Source: Cyclospora cayetanensis (taxonomy: Eukaryota > Apicomplexa > Conoidasida > Eucoccidiorida > Eimeriidae). Taken from it: a stretch of 64,000 nt of DNA. Below the pieces are notes generated by a model, which was not told where the DNA came from, did not search any database, and was given only the letters and a program-made list of their open reading frames with translations. How positions within the stretch are numbered: position 1 is the first letter of the stretch; each line of letters begins with the position of its first letter. A program made the translations under genes and the position numbers. The stretch lies in NCBI RefSeq assembly GCF_002999335.1, contig NW_020312084.1, positions 43,246-107,245 of the forward strand. Direction: 5' to 3'. Shown piece by piece: positions 36,885 to 48,200 of this stretch.

Positions 36885-39800
36885 TCAGAGTTTGAAGTGC
36901 CGAACGCCGGGTCGGATGTCAAAAGCACCGACACGGGCCTGCGCAGCTTGCGCCTTCTTTGTTTCTTCCTGAAATGCGAGCATAACAGAGATGTATGTAG
37001 GCTCTAGCGGCATGAGCACGAGGAGGACAAGGGCATGAACGGAACCACACCACGGTGGTGTGTGTTTATGTATATATATAATATATATGTGTGTGTGCAT
37101 GCGTGTGCGTGTATGTGTGTGTGTCTGACCTTTAGCAGTAGTTTATTGGCTTTCTTGTTCGCCCTCAAAATGCGTTGTGCCTCCTTCACAGCCGCCTTTC
37201 GGATCTTTCGCTCCTCTGGTGTTTCCCCACGGGGCCGATACGTACAGACCTATGAAGACAAAGAGACACGCAGAAAAGCAAATGGCCCTTAACAGGGGTG
37301 GCATGCTAAAGCAGGCATACAAAAAAACGCGGAGAAACGGACACCCGGAGGTGCAGAAAGAAGGGTGGGAAAACAGCTTCTGCTACGCCTGCTGCGCAGA
37401 ATCTGCTAGGGAGGAAGCCCATCAAAAAGCCACGGCCAGAAGTGATATTTGCTCGAGAAGAAAATAGAACACTTGACTCCGAGGCCGAAAACTCAGCACC
37501 ATCATCTCCTTCCTTTCTTTTACACTGCTGCTCTAGGAAGCGGCAAGAGGTCTCACCTCGGGCAGCTCAGCAACGGTTTCTGCGTCCTCGGGAGTAGGCG
37601 GCAGTTGTGCGCGGCGAGGCTCTTGGGCGCCTTTCGTTCCCGGCACATCACTGTCAAGCCTGCGGAAACACAAAGTGAGAACCGAGAAGGCCTCGTTTTC
37701 GCCGGTGTCTTCTCTCTTCGGAGACAAGGAGAAGACCAGCAGCAGCGGCTCATATTGCCAGGTGTTACAGTTAGCCCTAGGGCAGGATCAAAAGGAGCGC
37801 AGCGCCACTACCACACACACACGGCAGCAGCTGAAAGTATTTCAAGAAGTGATACGAGTTTCGGCAACGGGCAATGCGGCTCACGCCAAGCATGGGGCCA
37901 GCATCATCTTGGTGGCACGAGAGGAACCTAGGATAATGGAGCGTGGCTGTACAGACAGTCCAGATCTCGCGGAAATAATTGTTTCTCCGTCCCTGCAAGC
38001 ACGGGACCATGCACATGGGTTTCTCTAGCTCTATATACAAATATATTTATATAAATATATATTTCTCCCTTTGTGTTCCTCCAAGCTCCGAACCCGACCC
38101 CTCAAGCAAGGCCTGTGCATGTCGTGAGGCTTACCAGGTGGGCCGTGCTCGAGCAGGCAGCAGGGGCTCTGCGTGTAGTGGCGCCTTCTCTCCTTCCTCT
38201 TCCTGCAATCTGGCGAGTGCCAGTGTCTTCGCTCGGAGTTCATCATCTGCGCAGAAGCAGTAGGAGACAGTTGCAGCTAGTTCCGGTGAAAGATCGCGCG
38301 AGGGCAGCAGGCAGATGGCTCGTCCTCACGACGTGCAGCTAAGAGCACGCCAACTGGAAACGAAGTCTTCGTATAAGTCCGCAGGAGCTGCCGCTTTCAG
38401 AACCCACTTCGCGGCTAGCTGTCTCTGCACTGTTTCCGTGCAGAGACAGCTAGCCGCGAAGTGGGTTCTGAAAGCGAGCTCACTAGAGACACCGCACAAG
38501 GCAGGCTGTCTCAAGACATACCCATCTCACAAAGACAAAACTCGTTGTCGACCCTCTTCAGGGTGCCTCTGCTGCCCGTGCCGCTGCCGCTGCTGCTGTT
38601 GCTGTCGCTGCTCCAGCTGCTTCCTCGCCGGCTCCAACGCTCTCCCGAGAGCTTCGAAGCCTCCACACCCTGCGGTCCTATACCCAATTCCACAAAGCAG
38701 TCGCCAACCAAAGGCACTCACTCCACTCCTCACCAAACGGCAACCACCACCTAGGCCCGCAGAGAGGCTAGGAAAGATTGAGGGGCTTCAAGGTCCTTAC
38801 GCTCTTGAGACTTGAGGAACGCATCGAAGCACTCCTCGTAATCCGAAAAGGAGTCGCTCTCCTCCACTTCTTCCGGATCCAGCTGCATCTCCACACATGG
38901 CAATACAAAAACCCCGAGGCTGAGAGACTAGACCCTCCACTCCAAGCGTGCACCGGCAAAAACACGGGAAAATGCCGCTCACCTCTCCAATGCATTCTTC
39001 GCGGTACTCCTCAAGTAGCTGCTCAAGCTTCTGCCTAAAAGGCAGCCACACACACTTCGCTTCGAACACTTACCCCTCTGCCCCCAACCCGCAAGCCTCG
39101 AAAAAGCTCGACCGAACGCGCACTCACGCTTGCGTGTTATCGACAGCGGCTGCCCTGTATTTCGCCACCCTGTCTTCGCCAACTTGGCTCTCCGCCTCAT
39201 CCTCTGAACAGCCAGTCCAAGAACCTCCGGATTCGTCCGACTCCTCGCTGTCTTCTTCCCCAACCCCTCCAAAGAGACGATCACCGACAGCTGGAGGCAA
39301 CAGAGGGGGCCGCGAACCCCACAGTAGCTCCTTCTCATTGGGTGTCTGGCGCATGCACATGCAAGCACGCTGAGAACTCTGCAGAAAAGCTAGCCACGCA
39401 GCAAGCTAGGAGCCGCCCCGAGCTAGCCAGGCACGCCGACGCCACGTGCGCCCGTTCCCGATAAGGGCGTAGCAAGCTAACAAAAGGTCGCAAGGAGCCG
39501 CCAGGGCAAGCCTCGAAGCAGCACGATAGCAGTCACCAAGCCAGCAGTCCAGTAGTAACTCAATGCTCGTCAAAATCCCATAGGGATGCGGAGTTTTACC
39601 CATTGTTTGCCACCAGTGTCTGCCACAGCTGAGGCTACGAAATCATCCGCGATCTCTTCGTAACCGTCGTCGCTCGCCTCAAGGGCGTCCAAGACCTCGC
39701 AGGCTGCGAAAAAGCGCGAAAGAAGAAGGAGTCGAGTTGCTCTTGCTTTCGATTCGCTGCCGTTGCAGCCTGTGCAGCAGCAGCTGCTGGTACCCCTGCT

Positions 39801-41949
39801 GCAGGCGGACCCCTTCGAGGGAGCTCAAGGTTTAGAGTCTCGTGAATATTCACGCACCTTCTTTGTCCTCCCGCATTCCCGTTGCGGTCGCCTGCTCCTC
39901 CTCGGCTATGACTTCTTCTCCTCCAGCGTGGGGAAGGAACGTTCCCCCTCCTAGACTCTGAGATGACAGCACGGATCCAAGGAGGCAAGGCACCGGCAAA
40001 CAGTAAGGGGCGTCCCCAAGCCAAGAAAAAGTAGACGCAAAACACACAAGCAAATACACACAAGCAAACACACACACACACATACATACATACACACACA
40101 CACATACATACACACACACATACATACACACACACACACACACATACATACACACACACACAGAGGGAGAGAGAAAGGAGGAGGGAAAAAGACGTAGAGG
40201 CGCAAAGAGGTATGCATGGAAAGGAAGCAAGCAGAGGTATGAGAGCAACGGCCCTTGATAGCCTGACAGAGTCCATCGGTATCCGCGCACATAAATGAGA
40301 TCCCATAGAAAGAACACCCAAATAGCGGCAGGCAGCAGCAACGCAAACAGATATCCAACACAGGGCGCTGCAGGGGCAGGGGAAGTAGATTAACAGCGTG
40401 CTGCATACAGTGACACGCAGAGACTGAGAGTACTCACTACCAGGTGTTGGGAGTAGTCGTAGCCGTCTTGAGGGAAGTAGCAATCCCCAGACTGAGGAAC
40501 CCGCAAAAGAAGGAACGAATGCTGTTGAAGCAGGGAGGAGTCAAAACAGCGGCCTCTAAGGGTCGCAAAAGAAGGTGGAAATGGGAAAACTAACTGCTCG
40601 AAGCTCTGGCCACTCCACAGAGGCCCCTCCCACACGTACATACGCATAGCATTAGGCACCGAGCGCCAACTGTCTCGACAGAAAAGTGACACAAGGGGAG
40701 GCAAGAGATCGAAAACGCGCGTAGAAGGAAGCAAAAACTGCCGAACCCACGCAAGAAAACCGCAAGCATCAAACGCGAAAGGCAGACGCATCCTCCAATC
40801 AGGGGGAGAAAGCAAAAGAAAAACACCTCATGGCAGGCACACAGCGTACCAGATCCGCTTCCACGCGCCTCTTCGGCAGGCCCTGTAGCATGCGCATGCA
40901 AGCCGCAAGAGTCTACAGCTTCCGGTGAGCAGTCACATATCGCGGAGAAAACACAGAGGCGGCGGGGCCTAATGACTCACGGCTTTGGGGCCAAAGAGCA
41001 GGCACAATAGAAGATACATGTACATGTGCAGAAAGTTCGATCTGTATTACTGGAGAGAGGAGGGCAGAAGGGCGAAAACGACACGAGGAAGCACCCACAG
41101 CACAGGGCAGGTATACCCTCCATAAGAGACCAGAAGCAACAAGCAGTCTTAAGATGCGATAAACGATAGAAGATGACATGAAGGAAAGCCCACACAAAAG
41201 CCAAAAGGGTAGAGGGACGGGGTGGGGTGGAGGGGTAAAGAACCAACTGCCTGACCTCGGTTGCTTCTTCTGCGGCTGCCTGCTGCTGATCAATCTGCCG
41301 TTGCAGATATTCTGGTAGCGGCTGCAGAGGCTGAAAAGGTGAGCAGACAAGATCGTAAACCCTAGATTTTGAACTGCTTTCGCCACATGGCCTACACCAA
41401 AGGCTTAAACCCGCAGCAGAAGGCGCTGTCGGGGATGTAAGCATGCACGTGCTCTTAAAGAGGAGCAACAAGGGGCCTGGAATAGAAGCTCTCCGAAATT
41501 CCCGCCAGGCCCTCCCCCAAAGCTCTATGAAGCGCTGCTGCGCATTGCTAGTGCCGATTAAAGCAGCAGCAGCAGTAGCAGCAGCAGTAGCAGCAGCAGC
41601 AGTTGCAGCAGCAGCAGTAGCACCAGCAGCAGTAGCAGCACCGCACCTTATTCTTAGCATTAGGGGGGATAACGCGCTGCAGCTGCATGCGAATCCTTTG
41701 CCGCCCTTGCTTTGCTTCTACTTCCTGGCGTAGCTGGTGCTGTGACATTGGTAAGAGCTTGAAGGTGAATGTGTTTGGGTTGTTCTTGTGAAACCGCACT
41801 TTCCGGCCTTTCCCTTTGCTGCTCAGTGGCAGCTCCTGAGACTCTCCACGTGCTAATACTTCCGGCTCTGAAGAACCCTTTGCTGATGGTTTGCCATCGG
41901 GATGCCCTTTAGAGGGGCCCTCGAGGCCAGGTGCTCTTTCGTCGAACAT
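36885..41949 (-). CDS. LTV1: LTV1-like 40S ribosome biogenesis factor, multi-exon
   Basis: LTV1 is a cytosolic/nuclear assembly factor of the pre-40S particle. Exon 1 (41949-41647, 101 aa) contains KVRFHKNNPNTFTFKLLP, in the place of the LTV1 N-terminal box. Later minus-strand exons give PLQPLPEYLQRQIDQQ (about 41330-41258), CYFPQDGYDYSQHL (about 40490-40440, the family's DDDYDY-QHL box), EVLDALEASDDGYEEIADDF (about 39700), then an acidic stretch, KLEQLLEEYREECIGE (about 39000) and LDPEEVEESDSFSDYEECF (about 38880). The C-terminal RPRGETPEERKIRKAAVKEA exon (about 37250-37131) and the final exon, ending in VRHFKL, are typical of the LTV1 C-terminus. Middle exons (38.2-38.75 kb) are uncertain and contain a 39-bp fold-back. 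It is divergent from the SufA gene by 17 bp. Confidence 0.8.
38392..38476. repeat. Fold-back: perfect 39-bp stem, 7-nt loop
   Basis: Bases 38392-38430 are the exact reverse complement of 38438-38476, with the loop TGTTTCC between. It lies in a poorly resolved part of LTV1, probably an intron. Confidence 0.97.
40041..40163. repeat. AC/ATAC microsatellite in LTV1
   Basis: Alternating (AC)n and (ACAT)n blocks lie between exon candidates of LTV1. Long Val/Cys/Met frames across it are artefacts. Confidence 0.95.
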
Positions 41950-41966
41950 TTGCCGCGGGGGAGTCG
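41950..41966. promoter_or_regulatory. 17-bp gap between divergent start codons (LTV1 / SufA)
   Basis: The ATG of the minus-strand LTV1 begins at 41949 and the ATG of the plus-strand SufA gene at 41967. Each gene's promoter and 5' UTR must therefore lie within the other's transcribed region. The start choices rest on the LTV1 N-terminal box (downstream of 41949) and a clean hydrophobic leader beginning at 41967. Confidence 0.6.
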
Positions 41967-43682
41967 ATGGGCAGGATCCTGGTGCCGTTGCTTCTGTGTC
42001 AACTTGTGCTGACTCGGCTGGTGAGGCTGCTCTTGCTCTTAAAAACTCTGCATGCCAGCAAGAAGCCTTCTGTTATAGGCGAGAAGGCGGGCAATTCGGC
42101 ATTTGGACGCCGAACGCTACTGCATGTGGCAGAAGGATTTGTTACGCCTGCGATCCTTCTGGCTGCTCCTTCTCCATCGCAACACGGAGAAAACAGAATT
42201 AAATACTCTTTGAGTCCACCTTCATGTCAGCCCTTTACTGCTTGTCCTCCCCTGAGGCCTTCTTGGGGGGCTTTCCAGTGTGGGACAGGCGCTGGTGCTG
42301 CGCCGCTGCATGCAGTGCAACAATGCCGTGGCAGGAATCACCGTGCATCACTAATGAACAGATTGCCCAGATATTCCTCTAAAAGGACTGGTTTTATTTT
42401 CTTCATGTAATTTGGATGCCTCTGACAACTAACCTCCCGTGTCAGGGGGCACGCCAGTGGCAGTGCCAGCAGCAGACTTCGAGAGGCGTGACGCAGTTTC
42501 GGGCGCTGCTTCTAATTCTGCCCGAGCTGCCAGGTTCAGAAAGGTGTACTTATGGCTTCTTCTCTCGTAATTCCCTTCGGGTGGAAGGTCATGGTCGGCG
42601 CTGTCTGCACTGCGCCTGGAGTCTCAGCAACATTCAAGTCGCTACCGGCATCAACGGCAGCAACAGCGGCAGTCGCAGAAACGGCTAGGGCATCCAGGGC
42701 CTTAAATAACAGCCAAACTCCACGAAGTGAGGCTTTTTGTGGTGCCACTCGTTCCGAGGGTCACTGTATGTCGCTGCGGCTGCAGGACGGCGGAAGCACC
42801 TGCAGCACGACATACAGTGACCAACGCATGAGCAAAAGCGGAAACAAGCACGTTTGGCGCCGTGGATTCGCAATAGCAGTCAAAAAGCCACTGCCCAGAG
42901 AGGCTTTATTGGGGGACGACAATGAAGATGCAGCGACAGATACGGCAGGATCTGTAGCAGGGAGGGAAGATGCCGCTGGGCTGATTCTGATGCGCTGCAG
43001 CGAGCACCCATCTTTTTACCTCCACGCTGACCCTTCTACGGTTTCTAGACTACAGCATGTCAGGGCAAGACGCAATGCAATTGCTGCTTCTGCGGACCCT
43101 TCAACAGCAGCAGCAGCGGCAGCAACAGACTGCATAGGGCTGCGAGTAACCGTTTCTGGTGGTGGATGCAGCGGCTACAAATACTCCTTTTCAGTTGTAA
43201 CACGTGAAGAAGCCGAACGAGACGGGGACTTGTAAGCACTGAGCACCTCTTGAGATGCATCCGTTCTGCCTGTAAGCAGGCCAGACCTAGTGCAGTGGTA
43301 GGCGTCATTTTTTGTGTCTAATGATTCGGACAAGTTGCTCCCGGCTCGTGTGTGGTTTTCGTGCCTCAGGATCTTTACGTCCGCAGGAAGCGGCTCGGAA
43401 GGCGACAGTCAAGACGCAACACACGACCCTGGCGACAGGAGCAGCACCACCCGTAGTAAGAACAACAACAACAATGGCGAGAGTCTGCAAAGCAGCGTCA
43501 ACTACGTGGCAGAGTCGTGGTTCGTATGCGTGCCTCCTCGAGCACTGTATCTGCTGGAAAAAGGCAGCATGCTGTCATTTGAGTCGTCTTTGGGGGGCGC
43601 CTCATTCGTACTCAAAGGGAACCGCAAAGCCACGAGCATTTGCAGCTGCGGTCACTCTTTCGGCATTGACGCCCCCTTCTGA
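41967..43682 (+). CDS. sufA: A-type Fe-S carrier, SufA/IscA family, probably apicoplast-targeted
   Basis: A-type carriers deliver Fe-S clusters to target enzymes, and in Apicomplexa SufA belongs to the apicoplast SUF pathway. The start MGRILVPLLLCQLVL gives a hydrophobic signal-like leader, followed by a basic/Ser-rich stretch. The next exon begins near 42533-42538 and ends at 43231. It holds LRVTVSGGGCSGYKYSF, with the first cluster cysteine (GGGCSG, 43158-43175). The last exon (43370-43682) joins in matching phase, giving DGDLIFTS, and ends in SICSCGHSFGIDAPF, where CSCG (43642-43653) supplies the other two cysteines. All three conserved cysteines are present. Between the two motifs lies an insertion of about 40 residues rich in Ser, Asn and Asp that bacterial SufA lacks. 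The exon 1 end (about 42.2-42.4 kb) is not fixed. A mitochondrial IscA cannot be excluded from sequence alone. Confidence 0.87.
42759..42822. repeat. Inverted repeat with nested arms in the SufA exon
   Basis: GGTCACTGTATGTCG (42759-42773) pairs exactly with 42808-42822. Inside it, GCTGCAGG (42779-42786) pairs with CCTGCAGC (42799-42806), leaving a 12-nt loop and small asymmetric bulges. It falls in the low-complexity region upstream of the carrier domain. Confidence 0.92.
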
Positions 43683-45271
43683 TGCAATGCTGTTGTTGCT
43701 GCTGCTGCCGCGTTTGCTGTCGACCCCGTTCCAAATAGCGTTCCCCCTGCGTAGCCTTGAGGAGGCCGGCAGCCTCCTGGTCTTTCTTAGCTTACACCAC
43801 GCAGTCTTTCTTGTAGACTGATCTGGCTGCAACAGCACATTTTGCGCTGTCGCTGTCGCTTTTCTGTGCAGCGTAGTGTATATTCTTTAGTTTTTCGTCA
43901 TCTGCGTAGCAGTTGGATGCCTGTGTGTATTCGGAAAGGCGTCAATTGAGACGCCCTCGCTATGCAAAAGCGGCATTACCGCTCGCCTTCCTTTTGCGTG
44001 TGCGTAAATACCGACATTTTTTACACCTGTACCACTTAGATTTTTGGTGAAAGGCGACAGCTGTGCTTGACTGTCCCTCCCCTTTTATCTCCAACCCGGA
44101 TGTCTACCGCAACGGGGATTGATTATCCCACTTTCTTAATCGCTGAATGTCTCGTACACGTATGCATTATGCACCGCGCTGTAAATCTATGCAAGCAGGC
44201 CCTTTCTTTATTGCCTCTTCCGTGTCTGATCTCTTCCTTGAATAGAAGAACTGAGTCGTGACACACTCCCCACTCTGCCCATCAGCGCCATATGTAGTCT
44301 GCTTCCGCCATGCTTCAACTACCAGGTCCCTTGTAGGGAGAGTCTAAGTGGAAGTGCCACCTACAGCAGTATATCCCCTCACCCCCTGGCTTTGCCACTA
44401 TCGCTGTGCAGAAGGATGTACATCTTCCAAGTATTGAATGCGACAGGAAGGCACTTCAGAGCTCTATGACGAAGCGGAGGAGGCTGAATCGCCACATCAC
44501 GTACAGGTTCCCTCTTCAAGCAGCCCATCTAGGCTCATGGGCAACGGGGGATCTCAGCTGAAGGTCACCTGTTCTACGGCCCCGTGGGGAAGAGACACAC
44601 ACTTTCCTTGAAAGTTACGTTGAATATGCAGTTAATAAGTGCAATCAAGTGAGATGGACCCGATGTAATGTATGTAGAGTCTAATCGCGCCGGTTATCCG
44701 GCCAGTTACGAGGTTGCTTATGCATGCATGACGCTGCAACGCCGCGTCACTCAGTTTTGGCCGTATGCTCAGCCGTGTGATACCAAAGGACGCATGGCTT
44801 CTGGTAGGCATACGTTTACGCTGACTACAACAACTTCTTGCCGCATGCAGCTCGGGGCTGCAGCGAGAGCGCCGGCAGCTGCCGGTGCATGCATGCGCGG
44901 CTACGAATACTGCTGGAGGGACAATGTATGAAGAGCTGCATGCGAATTCGCGGCACGCAAGGCTATGGACCGGTCCGTGGGCTGAGATGGAACTATTTAG
45001 CCCTTAGCTCCATACGCATCGCCAGTAGGCTGCCGGAGGTTGTAGCAGCACCTGCTGCTGCTGCTACTGCAACGAATGCAGCGGCTGCAGCACTGGCAGC
45101 ACAACTTGCCTTTAGCAGCATGGACACAGGCAACAGACCCTTCAGCAGCAAGAACACCTTCGACTCTAAGGGGCTCGCGATACTGCACTGTCCTCATCGC
45201 CTATTTGTTTCCGGCAGCGGCGGCTGCATGTAAGAGTAGGAGCCTCAGCAATAAAGGCTGCAACACAGACA
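43683..45271. other. Intergenic stretch upstream of symplekin
   Basis: I see no gene I can support. Plus-strand ORFs at 44668-45233 have no motif and run into a (CTG)n tract at 45050-45075. TGCATGC motifs cluster at about 44700-44890 and may belong to the symplekin promoter region. Confidence 0.55.
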
Positions 45272-48200
45272 ATGAGTCGCAGCTCCCCTCCTCGTTTCTC
45301 AGTCCCGGCGGCTGCTGCCTCTGGGGCCCCCCCCTCGGGGGGCCCTCAGTTTTCTTACCCAACAAATGAGGATATGCAAATAGCCCGGAGCAGCTTTTTG
45401 CAGCTTGCAGCTGCAGTTGAAGCGGCAGCAAAGTCCAAAAGCGTTAGCAGCGCCGTTGAAGCGCTCAAGTGGTCTCTCAAGGGCCTCCAGGATGTAGCTC
45501 GATTACTCCTCGTCCTGATGCAGCAACAGCAACGATGCAGGGTGCTTCTCTCGCAAGCGGTCTGGTCTGCGGCAGCTGCGAAAGTTGCAGCTGCATGCAA
45601 CAGCTACATCAGCGAATTCCTCCCCCAAATGTTGCTGCTCTACACGGCAGAGGTCCAGCTGCAGCAACAGCAAGAACAGCCACCCATGCAGCAGCAAACG
45701 CAGCAACAAATGCAGCAACAAATGCAGCAAATGCAGCATATGCTGCAGCTGTCCAGGGAGCTGCAGCTGCTGCAGCTGGACTTAATGCAGAAGCTGCTGC
45801 ATCAAGAACCAAGAACAGCTCCACTGTGTGCTGAAGCAGTTGCCCGTATCCTCGACATGCACCGAGGAGTGTGGGGCACCAGCAGCAGCACGCAGAGCAG
45901 CCGCTTGGCGGTAGTTACAGCGGCGTACGATCTGTTGCAGGCCTGTGGATCGGCAATGTTGCAGGAGACACTTGCTGCAGCAGGTAGACTGAGCAGCAGC
46001 GGTACTGCCGCAGTGTTGGTGAGACTCTGACGCTGGGCCCTGCAGTCCGCTGTCTGTCCAGCTCATCTCTGTACATCGTTCCTTTGGATCGCCGCATAAT
46101 GTGTATATACACTCCTGCACGCGCGAGTCTGGCTGACTTGACAGTTCTGTTTGTGCGTAAATTTGCACCAGGCCATAAGCCACAATCCATTCTCCGAAGT
46201 GACCTGTAAATCTGACTCTCTGGTGTTGTATGGCGAGATGCTGCGTAGCCTGATCTTCTCTCCAGGCAGAATCCATCCATGCCTGTCTGGATGCATGCGT
46301 GAATTTCTTGACCCATCCTTCGCCTTGCTTTCGCTGCAGGAATATATTGGTGGAGCATCTGCTTGCACACGAGGTTTCGCGGCTCTCAACAGCATCCGCT
46401 CACAAGTCCACGACTCGCTGCTTCGCCTCCCCTTGCTGCTAGCCCCTGCTGCTGCTGCTGCCGCTGCTGCTGCTGATTCGGCTGCTCCGAGTCTATCTGA
46501 GGAGCAGCTGAATCAGCAGACGCGCGCTGCAGCAGCAGCCCGCTGCATGCGGAGCTGCCTCTCCGTAATTTCATCGTGGGCAGAAGTGCTCCACGCAGCG
46601 GCTCAGCAGACGCACTCTGCCGCTGCAGCCGCCAGCAAGGGGCAGCAGCAGCGGCAGCAGTTGTCGCTGACGTCAGACACCGCATCCATGCATGCAGAGC
46701 AGCTGCTGCGAGACACCGCTGCCGCGTGGGCAGAGGCGGACTCGCAACTGCTGCTCCAGCTGCTCTTGCAGCTGCCTCATACACATGCAGAGGCGTCGTC
46801 AGCTCACGCTGCTCCTACAAGTTCAGGGAGCCTCGACACTCCAGCAGCAGCGCATGATTCCCCAGGAAACGGAGAAAGCTGGAATTCTTCGGCACCCGCA
46901 GCACCAGCAAGGGGAGCTATTAACCCTCTCGTGTATGGCGAGGTGCTGCAGACGGTGACGTGGATCTGCAGTCGCGTGCCTCAGCAGCTCCGCTACTTCT
47001 TGCATCCCCTCATTCAGACAGCGGAAGTGTTGCGAAAGACGCATCAGAGAGCTGCTGCTGCAGGGGCGGCGTCGGCCTCTCCAAAAGCGGCAGATTCCTC
47101 GATGTTGAGCGACACTTGGCCGGCAGGAGTGCCTGCTGCTCCCGACGGGAAAGGCTGCGGAGTCCACTGTGCTGCAGAGGCAGCAGTAGCGTGTGGCGGT
47201 GCAGAAGCAGTGCATGCGCTCTTGCTGCTCTTGCAGCGGGAAGGGCTGAGGCTTCTGGCTTCGCCCCGTTGTACTCCAACGGCAGGTCTGCTGCTGATCG
47301 AAGCCGCAGGCAGGAAGGCGTCTGCTCGTTTGCTGCAGCGAGAAGCAACAGCAGAATTCCAGGCTATGTGGATACAGAATGAGGAAGGCAGAAGGAGCTG
47401 CTCCAGCCTCGCTGGGACTGCCGCCGCTGCAACTGAGGGTGCTCTTTCGAAGAAGCGGCGCGTTGCTGCCAGCCTGGCCAGTCAAATCGGAGTAAACAGC
47501 ATTAGCGTGCCAGCGGAACTGAGTGTAGATGCGGACACTACTGCAGCACGCGCAGTCGCAGCTGCATGCAGCGCCATGGCTGCTGCCTCCCGTGTTGTCG
47601 TTGTTGCGGAGACGGACAGAGGGGCCTGGCGGGCGGAGGAGCAGCAAGTAGATGCCACTTCGCTGCTGGTAGAGGCTTACAATCCGCAGAGGCTGACGTC
47701 GCTCCTCATACAAGGCCTGCAGCGAAGCAGCAGCGGCAGCAGCAACAGCGGAGTTGCTGCACGCGCATGCGCGCCAGTAATGGACTTGCTGCAAGCGGCG
47801 GAGGCTAAAATACGGCAGGGAGACTCGAGTAACCACCGCGCTCATGAGTCTGCTGCTGCACAGGGATCTTCCAGGGGGAAAGGCCAAATATCCCTGCCAT
47901 CTCTCTTCGAAGGGTCTTTGCCTGAAGAAGATCTCGCAAGCTACAGCGCCGCAGTACGCTATCAAGGGGGAGGAAGCATTAAGCCTTGAAGGATTCTCTT
48001 GTTTGACAGCTTTCTTCGCGCGCGCTTGTGCTGTCTTCCCGGCCGAAAACCAGCACCAGCAGCAATTCGTGAAAGTAATAACAGCGGGTGCTGGAGGGAT
48101 GGGTTGTGTCTGAGTGCGGCAAGTTCTTCGAGCTTTCATGGGGTCTTGCTTTTCTGCAGGAAGCCGAGGGGAGTAACAGCGACCATGCCTGTGAATTCCC

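Noticed and set aside
39635..40483. 282-codon minus-strand ORF with Val/Cys runs
   Set aside because: It reads through the AC/ATAC microsatellite, an LTV1 intron. Only its 3' part overlaps real LTV1 exons.
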